This document shows, in pieces, positions 27,723 to 37,500 of a DNA stretch of 64,000 nt. The notes beneath the pieces are model-generated. The model had not been told where the DNA came from. It made no database searches and was given only the letters and a program-made list of their open reading frames with translations. The DNA is taken from contig NZ_JAJLJH010000009.1 in assembly GCF_023231945.1 (NCBI RefSeq), positions 124,001-188,000 of the forward strand, written 5' to 3'. Made by a program: the position numbers and the translations under genes. The stretch comes from Scleromatobacter humisilvae (GTDB lineage: Bacteria > Pseudomonadota > Gammaproteobacteria > Burkholderiales > Burkholderiaceae_C). Every line of letters begins with the position of its first letter. The stretch's first letter is position 1.

Positions 27723-27935
27723 TATTTCAGCTCCCCCGCTCCACGCCGCGCGAATCCGCACGGCGGCAGCCGACGCGCATGCGGTGGCCCCGGTGCCCGG
27801 GATGCGGCACGCGGACATGTCCGCTCGCGACGGCGAGCTGGGAGGGGGCAATCGGCATGGACCGACTGTAAACGTGCCGTACGACTCGCCGTGAACATCC
27901 GTTCACCGCCGGCCGGGTTCGCGTGCAAAAGTGCT

Positions 27936-29315
27936 TCAGGCGACCGCCGGCGGCCGCTCCAGCAACTGCCTGAGCGCGGCCAGCGCCGCGCCGATCTCCG
28001 CCGGCTCGCGCATCGCCTTGCGCGCCGCGCCGATGGCCTTGCGCACGGCGCCCGGCGTCTCCCGACGCTCGACCAACGTCACGACGCCGGACCGACACGC
28101 CAGCAGCGCATCGATCCACTCCACCGGCTGCAGCGGCTGCCAGCGGCGCAGCGCCAGGTGCCGCGCCCGGAACGACGGCCGCAGCTGCTCGACGCGCTTC
28201 ATCGCTGCGATGACGCCGTCCGCGCGCCGCTCGGCGACCTGCGGATCCAGCGCGTCCGACATCGCCGCCAGCGCCTCGGCGATGCGCTTGCGCAGCACGT
28301 CCGTCGACCGGATCGGGTAGACCCACCACGCGGCCGCGAGGCCGATGGCCGCGCCGACCAGGATCTCGAACAGGCGCTGCCACAACAGCGGAGGCGCCGC
28401 GGCCGGCTGCAGGGACTGCAGCAACGCGAGCGCCAGCGTGACGAACAGCGCCCACCAGCCGTAGCCCGCGGGGCGCAGCCAGACGCCCAGGAACACGCTG
28501 GCCAGGATCAGCGCGGCGGCCCCCGGCCCGTCGACGACCGCGCCCGTGAACAGCATCGCCACGACGGTGCCGCCCGCGGCGCCGAGCACGCGCAGCGCGC
28601 TCTTGTAGACGACGTCCTGCCGCCCGCGGTTGCCGCTGTTGACGATGAAGGCCGTCAGAACCACCCAGCTCCAGTGCGACGGGAAGACGAGATAGCCGGC
28701 CGCGAAGGACGCCGCGAGCGCGACGGCCATCTGCAGCGCCATGCGCGTGTGCGGCGACGCGCGCATCGCGCCGGGGCCTTCCGCGCGCGCAGGCCCGGCA
28801 TCGACGGGATCCTGCGGCGCCAGCCAGCCCAGCCGGCGACCCAGGGCCTGCGCGAGCATCACCCACGCCAACGCCACCAGCGCCACGGCCACCGGCACGA
28901 GCAGCGGCGGCAGGCGGCCCGATTCGTTGCGCGGCAGGTGCGGCACGACGAGGATCGTCACCAGCGGCAGCGCGATCAGCGAGCCCACGCGCAGCGCGCG
29001 CGCGCCGTAGCGCCGCATCCAGATCGAGAGCGCCATGCCCGCGACGAACACCGACGCGCCCGCCCACGGCGCGTGGCGCAGCAAGGCACCGACGCCGACG
29101 CTCGCGAGCGCCACCAGCGGCAGCGCGAGCAGCGCCTCGAGCGCGCCGCGGCGCTCGCCGGCCAGGTGGCTGCGCGCGAGCGACAGCGACAGCACCGCGC
29201 CGAGGATCGCCGGCGCGGCGCCAGGCTCGATCCAGTGCACGCCGGCCAGCGTGCCCAGCATCGCGAGCAAGGTCAGCGCGGCTTCGCGCAGCGAGCGGAT
29301 CAGGACTTCGGACAC
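27936..29315 (-). CDS. FUSC-family inner-membrane protein (aromatic-acid exporter type)
   Basis: This 459-residue protein begins with GTG. Two blocks of membrane helices (about 10-165 and 210-340) frame a short soluble loop, and a C-terminal cytoplasmic helical domain (about 350-459) follows, the layout of FUSC/YccS/AaeB proteins. The second block has WVVLTAFIVNSGNRGRQD, the conserved FUSC segment. Related proteins export hydroxylated aromatic acids, fusaric acid or are of unknown role. No membrane-fusion adaptor gene is next to it, so AaeB-type export would need a partner elsewhere. Confidence 0.8.
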   Translation of the reverse strand: MSEVLIRSLREAALTLLAMLGTLAGVHWIEPGAAPAILGAVLSLSLARSHLAGERRGALEALLALPLVALASVGVGALLRHAPWAGASVFVAGMALSIWMRRYGARALRVGSLIALPLVTILVVPHLPRNESGRLPPLLVPVAVALVALAWVMLAQALGRRLGWLAPQDPVDAGPARAEGPGAMRASPHTRMALQMAVALAASFAAGYLVFPSHWSWVVLTAFIVNSGNRGRQDVVYKSALRVLGAAGGTVVAMLFTGAVVDGPGAAALILASVFLGVWLRPAGYGWWALFVTLALALLQSLQPAAAPPLLWQRLFEILVGAAIGLAAAWWVYPIRSTDVLRKRIAEALAAMSDALDPQVAERRADGVIAAMKRVEQLRPSFRARHLALRRWQPLQPVEWIDALLACRSGVVTLVERRETPGAVRKAIGAARKAMREPAEIGAALAALRQLLERPPAVA

Positions 29316-29578
29316 CCACGCACCTGTTCAAAAAATGGACGCCGACGCGACGCGGCGCCCCGATTCTCGCCGTGAACTGACGCCGGTCTTACACCGCGCG
29401 TGGCCATAGGCGGCCGACCTCCTATTTGCACCGACATGGCTCTCGGGGTTTGCACGAGTCTGCGGGGATTACGTAGGCGCAAATCGTTACGGCGACCTCA
29501 CAATCTCTTCCACATTCAACTTGCCTTCAACGATGGAGGCAAGGCAACAAGGGCACGCGCCCAAACGGAGACAGACCC

Positions 29579-30802
29579 ATGAAGCTCGCAACCCGCGTCA
29601 CCGCCATTGCATTGGCCTGCACGGCCGCCACCGCATTCGCGGCCGACCCGATCAAGATCGGCGTCGACGGCCCGTTCACCGGCGGCTCGTCCTCGATGGG
29701 TGTCAGCATGCGCGACGGCGTGCGCCTGGCCACCGACGAGATCAACAAGGCCGGCGGCGTGCTGGGCCGCCAGATCCAGCTCGTCGAGCGCGACGACGAG
29801 GCCAAGAACGAACGCGGCGTGCAGATCGCGCAGGAGCTGATCAGCAAGGAGAAGGTGGTCGCGGTCGTCGGCTACATCAACACCGGCGTGGGCCTGGCCT
29901 CGGAGCGCTTCTTCCAGGACGCCAAGATCCCCGTGATGAACAACGTGGCGACGGGTTCGATCCTGACGCACCAGTTCGACAGCCAGCCGGAGAACTACAT
30001 CTTCCGCAACGCGGCGCACGATTCCATCCAGGCACCGATGATCGTCGACGAGGCCATCACGCACCGCGGCTTCAAGAAGCCGGCGATCATGGCCGACTCC
30101 ACCAACTACGGCCAGCTCGGTCGCAAGGACCTGGTCAAGGCGCTCGAGGCCAAGGGCGTCAAGCCGGTCACCGAGGAGAAGTTCAACATCGGTGACGTCG
30201 ACATGACCGCGCAGCTGCTCAAGGCCAAGGAGGCCGGCGCCGACGTGGTGCTGACCTACGGCATCGGCCCCGAGCTCGCGCAGATCGCCAACGGCATGAC
30301 CAAGCTGGGCTGGAAGGTGCCCATCGTCGGCAGCTGGACGCTGTCGATGGCCAACTACATCGACAACGCCGGCCCCGGCGGCGAAGGCGCGCGCATGCCG
30401 CAGACCTTCGTGCAGGAGCCCACGACGCCCAAGCGCCAGTCGTTCATCATCAGCTACCTGAAGACGTTCAATCCGAAGAACGCCCGCATGGATTCGCCGG
30501 TGTCGGCTGCGCAGGGCTACGACTCGGTCTACCTGCTGGCCGCCGCGATCAAGCAGGCCGGCTCCACCGACGGCCCGAAGATCAAGGCCGCGCTGGAAGA
30601 CCTGAAGACGCCGGTCGACGGCGTGGTGACGACCTACAACCACCCGTTCACCAAGACCGACCACGAGGCCATCACCGCCAACATCCCGGTGTTCGGCGAG
30701 GTCAAGGGCAACCGCGTCGTGTACGCATACGCCGACGACTTCAAGAAGGCCTCGCAGGTGCAGCTGAAGGACACCAGCGCCAAGGTGGGCGCGAAGAAGT
30801 AA
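29579..30802 (+). CDS. Branched-chain amino-acid-type ABC transporter substrate-binding protein
   Basis: The 407-residue periplasmic protein has a Sec signal peptide (AATAFAA cleavage near residue 22). It then has a type I periplasmic binding fold beginning DPIKIGVDGPFTG. The family (LivJ/LivK and amide or aromatic-acid binders) has a wide ligand range, and specificity cannot be read here. A good GGAG site precedes the ATG. It is first of four liv-type genes, and a hairpin with a T-rich tail separates it from the permease gene, which should raise its level over the other subunits. Confidence 0.9.
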   Translation: MKLATRVTAIALACTAATAFAADPIKIGVDGPFTGGSSSMGVSMRDGVRLATDEINKAGGVLGRQIQLVERDDEAKNERGVQIAQELISKEKVVAVVGYINTGVGLASERFFQDAKIPVMNNVATGSILTHQFDSQPENYIFRNAAHDSIQAPMIVDEAITHRGFKKPAIMADSTNYGQLGRKDLVKALEAKGVKPVTEEKFNIGDVDMTAQLLKAKEAGADVVLTYGIGPELAQIANGMTKLGWKVPIVGSWTLSMANYIDNAGPGGEGARMPQTFVQEPTTPKRQSFIISYLKTFNPKNARMDSPVSAAQGYDSVYLLAAAIKQAGSTDGPKIKAALEDLKTPVDGVVTTYNHPFTKTDHEAITANIPVFGEVKGNRVVYAYADDFKKASQVQLKDTSAKVGAKK

Positions 30803-30821
30803 GCTGCGTGCAGCACGCCGG

Positions 30822-30860
30822 CGCCGCCGCGGACAGCGCGTCCCGGCGGCGTCTTTCTTT
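30822..30860 (+). terminator. Intraoperonic terminator or attenuator after the binding-protein gene
   Basis: The arms CGCCGCCG and CGGCGGCG, extended by GGAC/GTCC around a five-base loop with one bulged C, are followed by TCTTTCTTT. It sits in the 82-bp gap between the binding-protein stop and livH. Partial termination here would give more binding protein than membrane subunits. Confidence 0.7.
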
Positions 30861-30884
30861 CGATTCCGAGACCCTGGGCCACGC

Positions 30885-31760
30885 ATGCAGATCCTGACCC
30901 AACTCGTCTTCAGCGGCATCGCCCTGGGGATGATCTACGCGGTGATCGCGTTCGGCTACCAGCTGACCTTCGCGACCTCCGACACGCTCAACTTCGGCCA
31001 GGGCGAGGCGCTGATGCTGGGCGCGCTCGTCGGCCTCACGCTGGTGGGCATGGGCGTCAACTACTGGCTGATGATCCCCATCGTGTGCGTGTTCGGCGCG
31101 ATCCAGGGCGCGGTCGTCGAGCGCATCGGCGTGCGGCCCGCGATCAAGATCAAGAGCGAGTTCGGCTGGATCATGTCGACGATCGCACTCGGCATCATCT
31201 TCCGCAACGTGGCGGAGAACGTCTGGGGCCGCGACATGCGCCCGTTCCCGTCGCCGCTGCCCGAGGCGCCGCTGCACTTCCTGGGCGCCAACGTGCGGCC
31301 GATGGAGATCCTGGTGGCCGTCGGCGCGGTGCTGATGATGGCCGCGGTGGAGCTGTTCAACCGCAAGACGATCTGGGGCAAGGCCGTCGTGGCCACCTTC
31401 AACGACCGCGAGGCGGCGCGCCTGATGGGCATCAACACGAGCCTGGTCATCACGTTCTCGTACGCGCTGTCGTCGATCAGCGCCGCGCTCGCGGGCGTGC
31501 TGATCGCGCCGCTGACGCTGGCCGGGCCCAACATGGCGGCGCAGCTCGGGCTCAAGGCCTTCGCGGTGGCCATCATCGGCGGCTTGACCAGCGGCATGGG
31601 CATCATCGTGGGCGGCATCATCCTGGGTGTCGCCGAGAAGCTGACCGGCTTCTACATCTCCACCGGCTACAGCGACGTGCCCGGGCTCGTGCTGCTGCTG
31701 ATCGTGCTCGCCGTCCGCCCTGCCGGCCTGTTCGGCAAGACGGCCATCAAGAAGGTATGA
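30885..31760 (+). CDS. livH: ABC transporter permease LivH
   Basis: This 291-residue inner-membrane permease has about eight hydrophobic helices. It begins MQILTQLVFSGIALGMIYAVIAFG and contains FGQGEALMLGA, typical of LivH, and the ATPase-docking loop near REAARLMGINTSLVI. It ends with the family-typical RPAGLFGK. It pairs with the LivM half of the next protein to form the translocation path. Confidence 0.92.
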   Translation: MQILTQLVFSGIALGMIYAVIAFGYQLTFATSDTLNFGQGEALMLGALVGLTLVGMGVNYWLMIPIVCVFGAIQGAVVERIGVRPAIKIKSEFGWIMSTIALGIIFRNVAENVWGRDMRPFPSPLPEAPLHFLGANVRPMEILVAVGAVLMMAAVELFNRKTIWGKAVVATFNDREAARLMGINTSLVITFSYALSSISAALAGVLIAPLTLAGPNMAAQLGLKAFAVAIIGGLTSGMGIIVGGIILGVAEKLTGFYISTGYSDVPGLVLLLIVLAVRPAGLFGKTAIKKV

Positions 31761-31833
31761 GCGACGCCCGGCCGCCCGAAGGCGCTCGCACCGAAGGCCA
31801 CCGGCCGAAGGCAATCCCAATGCTCGCCACTCC

Positions 31834-33795
31834 ATGATGAAGTCCCGCCCTCTTCTTTTCGCGGCGATCGGCCTCGCGCTGCTCGTCCTCTTCCCCGTCG
31901 TCGTCGACAACGCGTACTACATCCACCTGGTCGAGACGATCTCGATCTACGCGATCCTGCTGTTCGGCCTCGACATCGTCGTGGGCTACACGGGCCAGGT
32001 GTCGCTGGGCCACGCCGGGCTGTTCGGCATCGGTGCGTACGCGTGCGGCGTCATGATCACCAACTTCCCGGCCACGCCGTTCCTCGTGGTCACCGCCATC
32101 GCGATCGCCGTGACGGCGCTGTTCGGCGCGGTGCTGGCGCTGCCCGCGCTGCGCGTGACGGGCCCGTACCTGGCGATGGTCACGCTGGCGTTCGGCACCA
32201 TCATCCAGATCCTGATCAACGAGATGGATTTCCTGACCAACGGGCCGATGGGCATCACCCTGACCAAGCCCCAGCTGGTCGGCCACCAGCTGAGCGAGCG
32301 CGAGTTCTTCTGGGTGGTCGCGTTCCTGCTCGTGGCCGCGCTGCTGGTGGTGCACCGCATCCTGCGCTCGCACCTCGGGCGCGCGTTCGAGGCGCTGCGC
32401 GGCAGCCCCGTCGCGTCGGACTGCATGGGCGTCTCGGTGTACCGCTACAAGGTCTACGCGTTCGTCGTCAGCGCCGGCCTGGCCGGCCTCGCGGGCTCGC
32501 TCTACGCCTGCTCGGAGCAATACATCTCGCCCAATACCTACAACTTCGAGCTGACGGTGCTGTTCCTGCTGGCCATCATCATGGGCGGCCGCAAGACGCG
32601 CTCCGGCGCGCTGCTGGGCGCGGCCATCATCGTGATGCTGCCCAAGCTGCTGGACGACATCGTGCTGTTCCGCTACGTGGCGTGCACGTTCGCGGCGCTG
32701 GTGCTGGTCGGCGGCGGCATCTTCGTCGCCAAGGGCAAGTCGACCTGGCAGCGCGTGGCGGTGCCGGCGGTCGGCACCGTGGCGCTGGCGGCGGTGTCGT
32801 TCAAGCTGGAGAACATCGGCGACTGGCGGCTCGCGATCTTCGGCCTGATCACGCTGCTGGTCGTCTACTACCTGCAGGACGGCATCGTCGGCTTCGCCCG
32901 CCAGACGCTGGGCTGGCACGGCCACGGCGCGAGCGACGCGCTGGCCGCCGCGGCGCTGCCGGCCCCGGCGGGGGCGGTGTCGACGTCGGTGGTCGGCACG
33001 GCCACGCCGGCGACGCAGGATCTCGTCGCGGCCGACAAGGTGCTGATGCAGTTCGGCGGCCTCAAGGCGCTCAACGACGTCGACCTGCACGTCTCGCGCG
33101 GCACCATCCACGGCCTGATCGGCCCCAACGGCTCGGGCAAGAGCACGATGATGAACGTGCTCACCGGCATCTACGTGCCCACCGAGGGGGCGATCGCGTT
33201 CAAGGGGCAGTCCATCGTCGGCCGGACGTCCGCGCGCATCGCGCTGGCGGGCATCGCGCGAACGTTCCAGAACGTGCAGCTGTTCGGCGAGATGACGGCG
33301 CTGCAGAACGTGCTCGTCGGCCTGCACCACACCTACCGCAGCAACCTGCTCGACGTCGCGCTGCACCTGCCGCGCTTCGTGCGCGAGGAACGCACGGCGA
33401 GCGCGCGCGCGTACGCACTGCTGAAGTTCGTCGGCCTTGAGTCGCTCGCCGGCGAGGAGGCGCGCAACCTGCCGTACGGCAAGCAGCGCCTGCTGGAGAT
33501 CGCGCGCGCCCTCGCGCTCAACCCCGAGCTGCTGCTGCTCGACGAGCCCGCGGCCGGCCTGACGGCGCCCGACATCAAGGACCTGGTCGTCATCATCCGC
33601 AAGATCCGCGAGCACGGCATCACCCTGGTGCTGATCGAGCACCACATGGACGTCGTGATGTCGGTGTGCGACATCGTCACCGTGCTGGACTTCGGCCAGA
33701 AGATCGCCGAAGGCACGCCCGCGGCGGTGCAGGCCAACCCGCAGGTCATCAAGGCCTACCTCGGCGGCGAGCTCGACGCCTCCGCCGCCCACTGA
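31834..33795 (+). CDS. livM: Fused LivM permease / LivG ATPase
   Basis: One 653-residue chain joins a LivM permease (about residues 1-300; VGYTGQVSLGHAGLFGIGAYACG is diagnostic) to a LivG ATPase (about 400-653). The ATPase has Walker A GPNGSGKST near residue 430, signature-region LPYGKQR, Walker B LLLLDEPAAGL near 568, and the IEHHMDVVM switch. Between them is an extra stretch (about 300-395) with two more hydrophobic segments and an alanine/proline-rich linker. There is no stop or frameshift, so the fusion is real; similar fusions occur in Burkholderiales. A five-codon reading frame ending at the ATGATG start could couple translation, but this is speculative. Confidence 0.92.
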   Translation: MMKSRPLLFAAIGLALLVLFPVVVDNAYYIHLVETISIYAILLFGLDIVVGYTGQVSLGHAGLFGIGAYACGVMITNFPATPFLVVTAIAIAVTALFGAVLALPALRVTGPYLAMVTLAFGTIIQILINEMDFLTNGPMGITLTKPQLVGHQLSEREFFWVVAFLLVAALLVVHRILRSHLGRAFEALRGSPVASDCMGVSVYRYKVYAFVVSAGLAGLAGSLYACSEQYISPNTYNFELTVLFLLAIIMGGRKTRSGALLGAAIIVMLPKLLDDIVLFRYVACTFAALVLVGGGIFVAKGKSTWQRVAVPAVGTVALAAVSFKLENIGDWRLAIFGLITLLVVYYLQDGIVGFARQTLGWHGHGASDALAAAALPAPAGAVSTSVVGTATPATQDLVAADKVLMQFGGLKALNDVDLHVSRGTIHGLIGPNGSGKSTMMNVLTGIYVPTEGAIAFKGQSIVGRTSARIALAGIARTFQNVQLFGEMTALQNVLVGLHHTYRSNLLDVALHLPRFVREERTASARAYALLKFVGLESLAGEEARNLPYGKQRLLEIARALALNPELLLLDEPAAGLTAPDIKDLVVIIRKIREHGITLVLIEHHMDVVMSVCDIVTVLDFGQKIAEGTPAAVQANPQVIKAYLGGELDASAAH

Positions 33796-33806
33796 GTCTC
33801 CACACC

Positions 33807-34529
33807 ATGCTCTCGATCAAGAACCTGCACGCCGGCTACGGCAAGGTCGAAGTCCTGCACGGCATCTCGCTGGAGGTGCCCAAGGGCAAGGTCGTCACCC
33901 TCATCGGCAGCAACGGCGCGGGCAAGACGACGACGATGCGCGCGATCTCCGGCATGATCGCGCCGCGCGAAGGCCAGGTGATGCTGGGCGACGTCGACAT
34001 CACCGGCCGCGACTCGCACCGCATCGCCCGCCTGGGCCTCGCGCACTCGCCCGAAGGCCGGCGCGTGTTCGCGACGATGTCGGTCGACGACAACCTGCTG
34101 CTGGGCGCGTTCCCGCGCTTCACCGGCGCACGCGCCAGGGGCGACGTCGCCGCCGACGTCGAGCGCGCGATGGAATACTTCCCGCGCCTGAAGGAACGCC
34201 GCGCGCAACTGGCGGGCACGCTGTCGGGCGGCGAGCAGCAGATGCTCGCGATGGCGCGCGCGATGATGATGAACCCGGAGGTCGTGCTGCTCGACGAGCC
34301 CTCGATGGGCCTGGCACCCATCCTGGTCGACGAGGTGTTCCGCATCATCTCGCGGCTGCGCGCCGAGGGCGTGACGATGCTGCTCGTCGAGCAGTTCGCG
34401 GCGGCGGCGCTCAACGTGTCGGACTATGGATACGTGCTGGAGAACGGGCGGATCGCGGTGCACGGCCCTGCCGACAAGTTGAAGAACGATCCGGCGGTGC
34501 AGGCGGCTTATCTGGGCGGCGGGCACTGA
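33807..34529 (+). CDS. livF: ABC transporter ATPase LivF
   Basis: This 240-residue ATPase has Walker A GSNGAGKTT near residue 35, signature LSGGEQQM near 137, Walker B VVLLDEPSMGL near 157, and the EQFAAAAL C-terminal segment typical of LivF. It forms the ATPase pair with the LivG half of the preceding fusion. The ATG at 33807 (11 bases after the livMG stop) starts the canonical MLSIKNLHAGYG; the longer upstream frame is not used. It is convergent with the sensor cyclase gene, with no clear terminator between them. Confidence 0.93.
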   Translation: MLSIKNLHAGYGKVEVLHGISLEVPKGKVVTLIGSNGAGKTTTMRAISGMIAPREGQVMLGDVDITGRDSHRIARLGLAHSPEGRRVFATMSVDDNLLLGAFPRFTGARARGDVAADVERAMEYFPRLKERRAQLAGTLSGGEQQMLAMARAMMMNPEVVLLDEPSMGLAPILVDEVFRIISRLRAEGVTMLLVEQFAAAALNVSDYGYVLENGRIAVHGPADKLKNDPAVQAAYLGGGH

Positions 34530-34591
34530 GGCTCGAGTCGTCGCCTGCGGCGCCTTGGCCCGCGCCACGGTGCGGGCGCATCAAGCGACGC

Positions 34592-37500
34592 TCAAACCTG
34601 CCCGACCACCTTCTGCCGCGCAAAGCGCCACGTGTGCCGCCCCGAGCGCTTCGCTTCGTACAGCGCCAGGTCCGCCGACTTGTACAACTCGTCCTGCGTC
34701 GTCCCGTCGATCGGAAACAGCGCCACGCCGATGCTGGGACTGGTGCGCATCTCGTGGCCCTCGTGCAGGATCGGCCGTTCGAAGGCCTCCTGGATGCGAT
34801 GGCACGCGATGTCGACCGCGCTCGGGATGGCCGTGTCGGCCAGCAGGATCGCGAACTCGTCGCCGCCCAGGCGGGCGACCACGTCGGCCTTGCGCGCGAT
34901 GTTGCGCAGGCGTCGCGCGGTCTCCACCAGCACCGCGTCGCCGGCATCGTGGCCCAGCGTGTCGTTGACCTGCTTGAAGTGGTCGAGGTCGATCAGCAGC
35001 AGCGCGAAGCCGCCGTCCGTGCGCTCGCAGGCGGCGATCATGCGGCGGCAGTAGTCGCCGAACATGCGGCGGTTCGGCAGCGACGTCAGCGCGTCGCTGT
35101 AGGCCAGTTCCTCGAGCTGGTGCTGCAGCTGAGTCAGCTCGTGCGTGCGTTGCTCCACCAGGCGCTCCAGCTCCTGGCTGCGCTTCTGCACGTAGCGCAC
35201 GCGCACCGCGACGACGGCGGCGACCGCCAGCAGCGCGCCCAGGATCTTGAGCAGGTCGAACCACCAGGTCTGGTACCAGGCCGGCTGGATCTCGACGTCG
35301 ACCTCCAGCGGATGCGCCGTCCACGCGCCGTCGCGGCTGGCCGCCTTCATGTGCAGCGTGTAGTGGGCCGGCGGCAGGTTGGTGTAGCTGGCCGAGCGGT
35401 GCGTCGTGTCGACCTCGCGCCAGGTCTTGTCATACCCCTCGAGGTAATAGGCGTAGCGGTTGCGCTCGGGCGCGGTGAAGTCCAGCAGCGAGAACTCCAC
35501 CGAGAAGCCGCCGGCATCGGCCGGCACCGTGAGATGCTTGCGCGTGCCCTGGTCCGCCAGCGCGGCCGGCTTGCCGCCGACCTCGACGTCGGTGACGACG
35601 ATCGGCGCCGAATACTCGCGTCGCGTCAGGCGCTCCGGGCGGATCACGGTCAGCCCGCCCAGGCCGCCGAAGAAGACCTCGCCCGTCGGCCCGACCGCGC
35701 CCGAGTTGACCCAATAGGTTGAGATCGCCGCGCCGTCGGCCGGATGCAGCACGCGCAGCGCGTAGTTGCTCGGGTCGATGACGACGATGCCGTCGTCGGT
35801 GCTGACCCAGACGTGGCCGGTCGAGTCCATCAGCAGCGCGTCGATGTTCTCGCTGGTCAGGCCGTCTTCCTTGCCGATGTGGTGGAAGAAGGCGCGGCCG
35901 CTGGCGTCGCGCCGCTCGAGGATCTGGATGCCCGCGTTGTTGCCGACCCAGAGCCGGCCCGCGCGGTCGGTCAGCAGGCTGTTGATGACGGCCGAGGCCA
36001 GGCTGGTCGGATCGTTGGCCGCCGGCAGGATGCGGTCGACCGGCTTGCCGGGGCGCACCAGGTTCAGGCCGTTGTTGGTCGCGGCCCAGACGCCGCCGTC
36101 CGGACCTGGCGCGATGGCCGTCACTTCGGAATCGGTCAGCTCGCTGGTGGGCACGGCCTGCGTCATCGCGTGCTTCGGCGAGTCCAGGTCCATGTGCCAG
36201 AGGCCATCGCCGCGGCCGCCGACCCACAGCGTCGAGCCCGACAGCATCAGCGCCGTCACGGCCTTGACCGAGCCGCGCTCGGGCAGCGGCACCGAGCGGA
36301 TCTGGCGGCCGCCGGGCGCGACCGTGAACAGGCCGTCCAGCGAGCCAATCCAGCGCGTGCCGTCGTCGGCGTGCACCATCGCCCTCACGTTGTTCAGCGC
36401 TGGCCCGCCCGACGTGTCGCCGTTGCTGCCCAGGACCGCGCTCATCTTCTGCTCTGCCGGATCGATGATCTCGATGCCGCTCTTCTGGCCCAGCGTGACC
36501 ACGCCGCGGGCGTCGGCGTCGACCGCGAAGACGTAGGGGTCGGTCCAGCTCGAGCCATCGGACGAGAACAGCGACAGGATCGCGTCCTGCTGCGGTCGCG
36601 TGCGGCTCAGGCCGGTGGTCGAGGCCACCCACATCTCGCCGCCGCGGTCGCGGTGCAGGCCCCAGATCCAGTTGGCCTGCAGGTTGCTCGGCACGCTGCG
36701 GTCGCGCTCGACGCGGCGCGCCAGCAGCGAGGAGATGTCGGCGATCACCAGTCCGTGCGACTGCGTGCCGATCCAGACCTCGCCCTTGCCGGTCTCCGCG
36801 AACGAGGTGACGCTGTCGGTCAGCAGCGCGGCGTCGCTCGCGCCCGCCGGCTGCAGGCGCGAGATCTTGCCCGTGAGGGGATCGTGGACGAACACGCCAT
36901 GCTGGCTGGTGCCGATCCAGACCTGGCCGTGCAGGTCCTCGTAGAGCGAGTCCACGGTCGTGCCGTCGGCCAGGCCCGGCAGGTCGACGCGCTTGCCCGG
37001 CCGTCCGTCTGGGTATCGCTGCACCACGCCCGAGGCCGAACCGACCCAGACCGCGCCGGTGTGGTCCTGCAGCACGGCGGTGACGCTGGCGTCGGGCAGC
37101 GCCTCGGGCGACCGGGAACCGTGCGGCCAGGCGTCCTCGACCGCGCCGGTGGCGCGCACGTGCATCAGCCCGGTGGTGCTCGCGGCCCACATGCCGCCTT
37201 CGGTGTCCGGCGCCAGCCGCACCACCGTCGAGCCGCCGAAGCGCGTGAACCAGTTCTGCGCGGTCTCGAAGCGGGCCAGGCCGCCGCCGTCCATGCCGAC
37301 CCAGACGCGGCCCAGGCTGTCGTGCGCGATCGTGCGCACGAAGCTCACCGGCAGGCCGTGCGGGTCGTCCGGCCGCGCCGGGTAGACGCGGAAGCGGTAG
37401 CCGTCCCAGCGCGCGACGCCGTCCTGGGTGCTCGCCCACAGGTAGCCTTGCGCGTCCTCGGTGACGCCGGTGGCGATGGCATGCGGCAGGCCGTCGTGCT

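Noticed and set aside
25248-29375. Open frame of 1375 codons on the plus strand
   Set aside because: It runs antisense to the GGDEF and FUSC genes, its product is dominated by Arg/His/Ala without any domain, and long antisense frames are expected at this GC content.
29437-29453. Possible sigma-54 promoter (TGGC...TTTGC) before the binding-protein gene
   Set aside because: The GG and GC are 12 bases apart instead of the required 10, and no enhancer-binding protein gene is nearby.
29425-29455. Direct repeat TTTGCAC (two copies 24 bp apart) before the binding-protein gene
   Set aside because: Only seven bases long and no neighbouring regulator; too weak to call a site.
31820-31837. Five-codon reading frame overlapping the LivM-LivG start
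   Set aside because: Could couple translation, but it has no clear ribosome-binding site and such short frames arise by chance.
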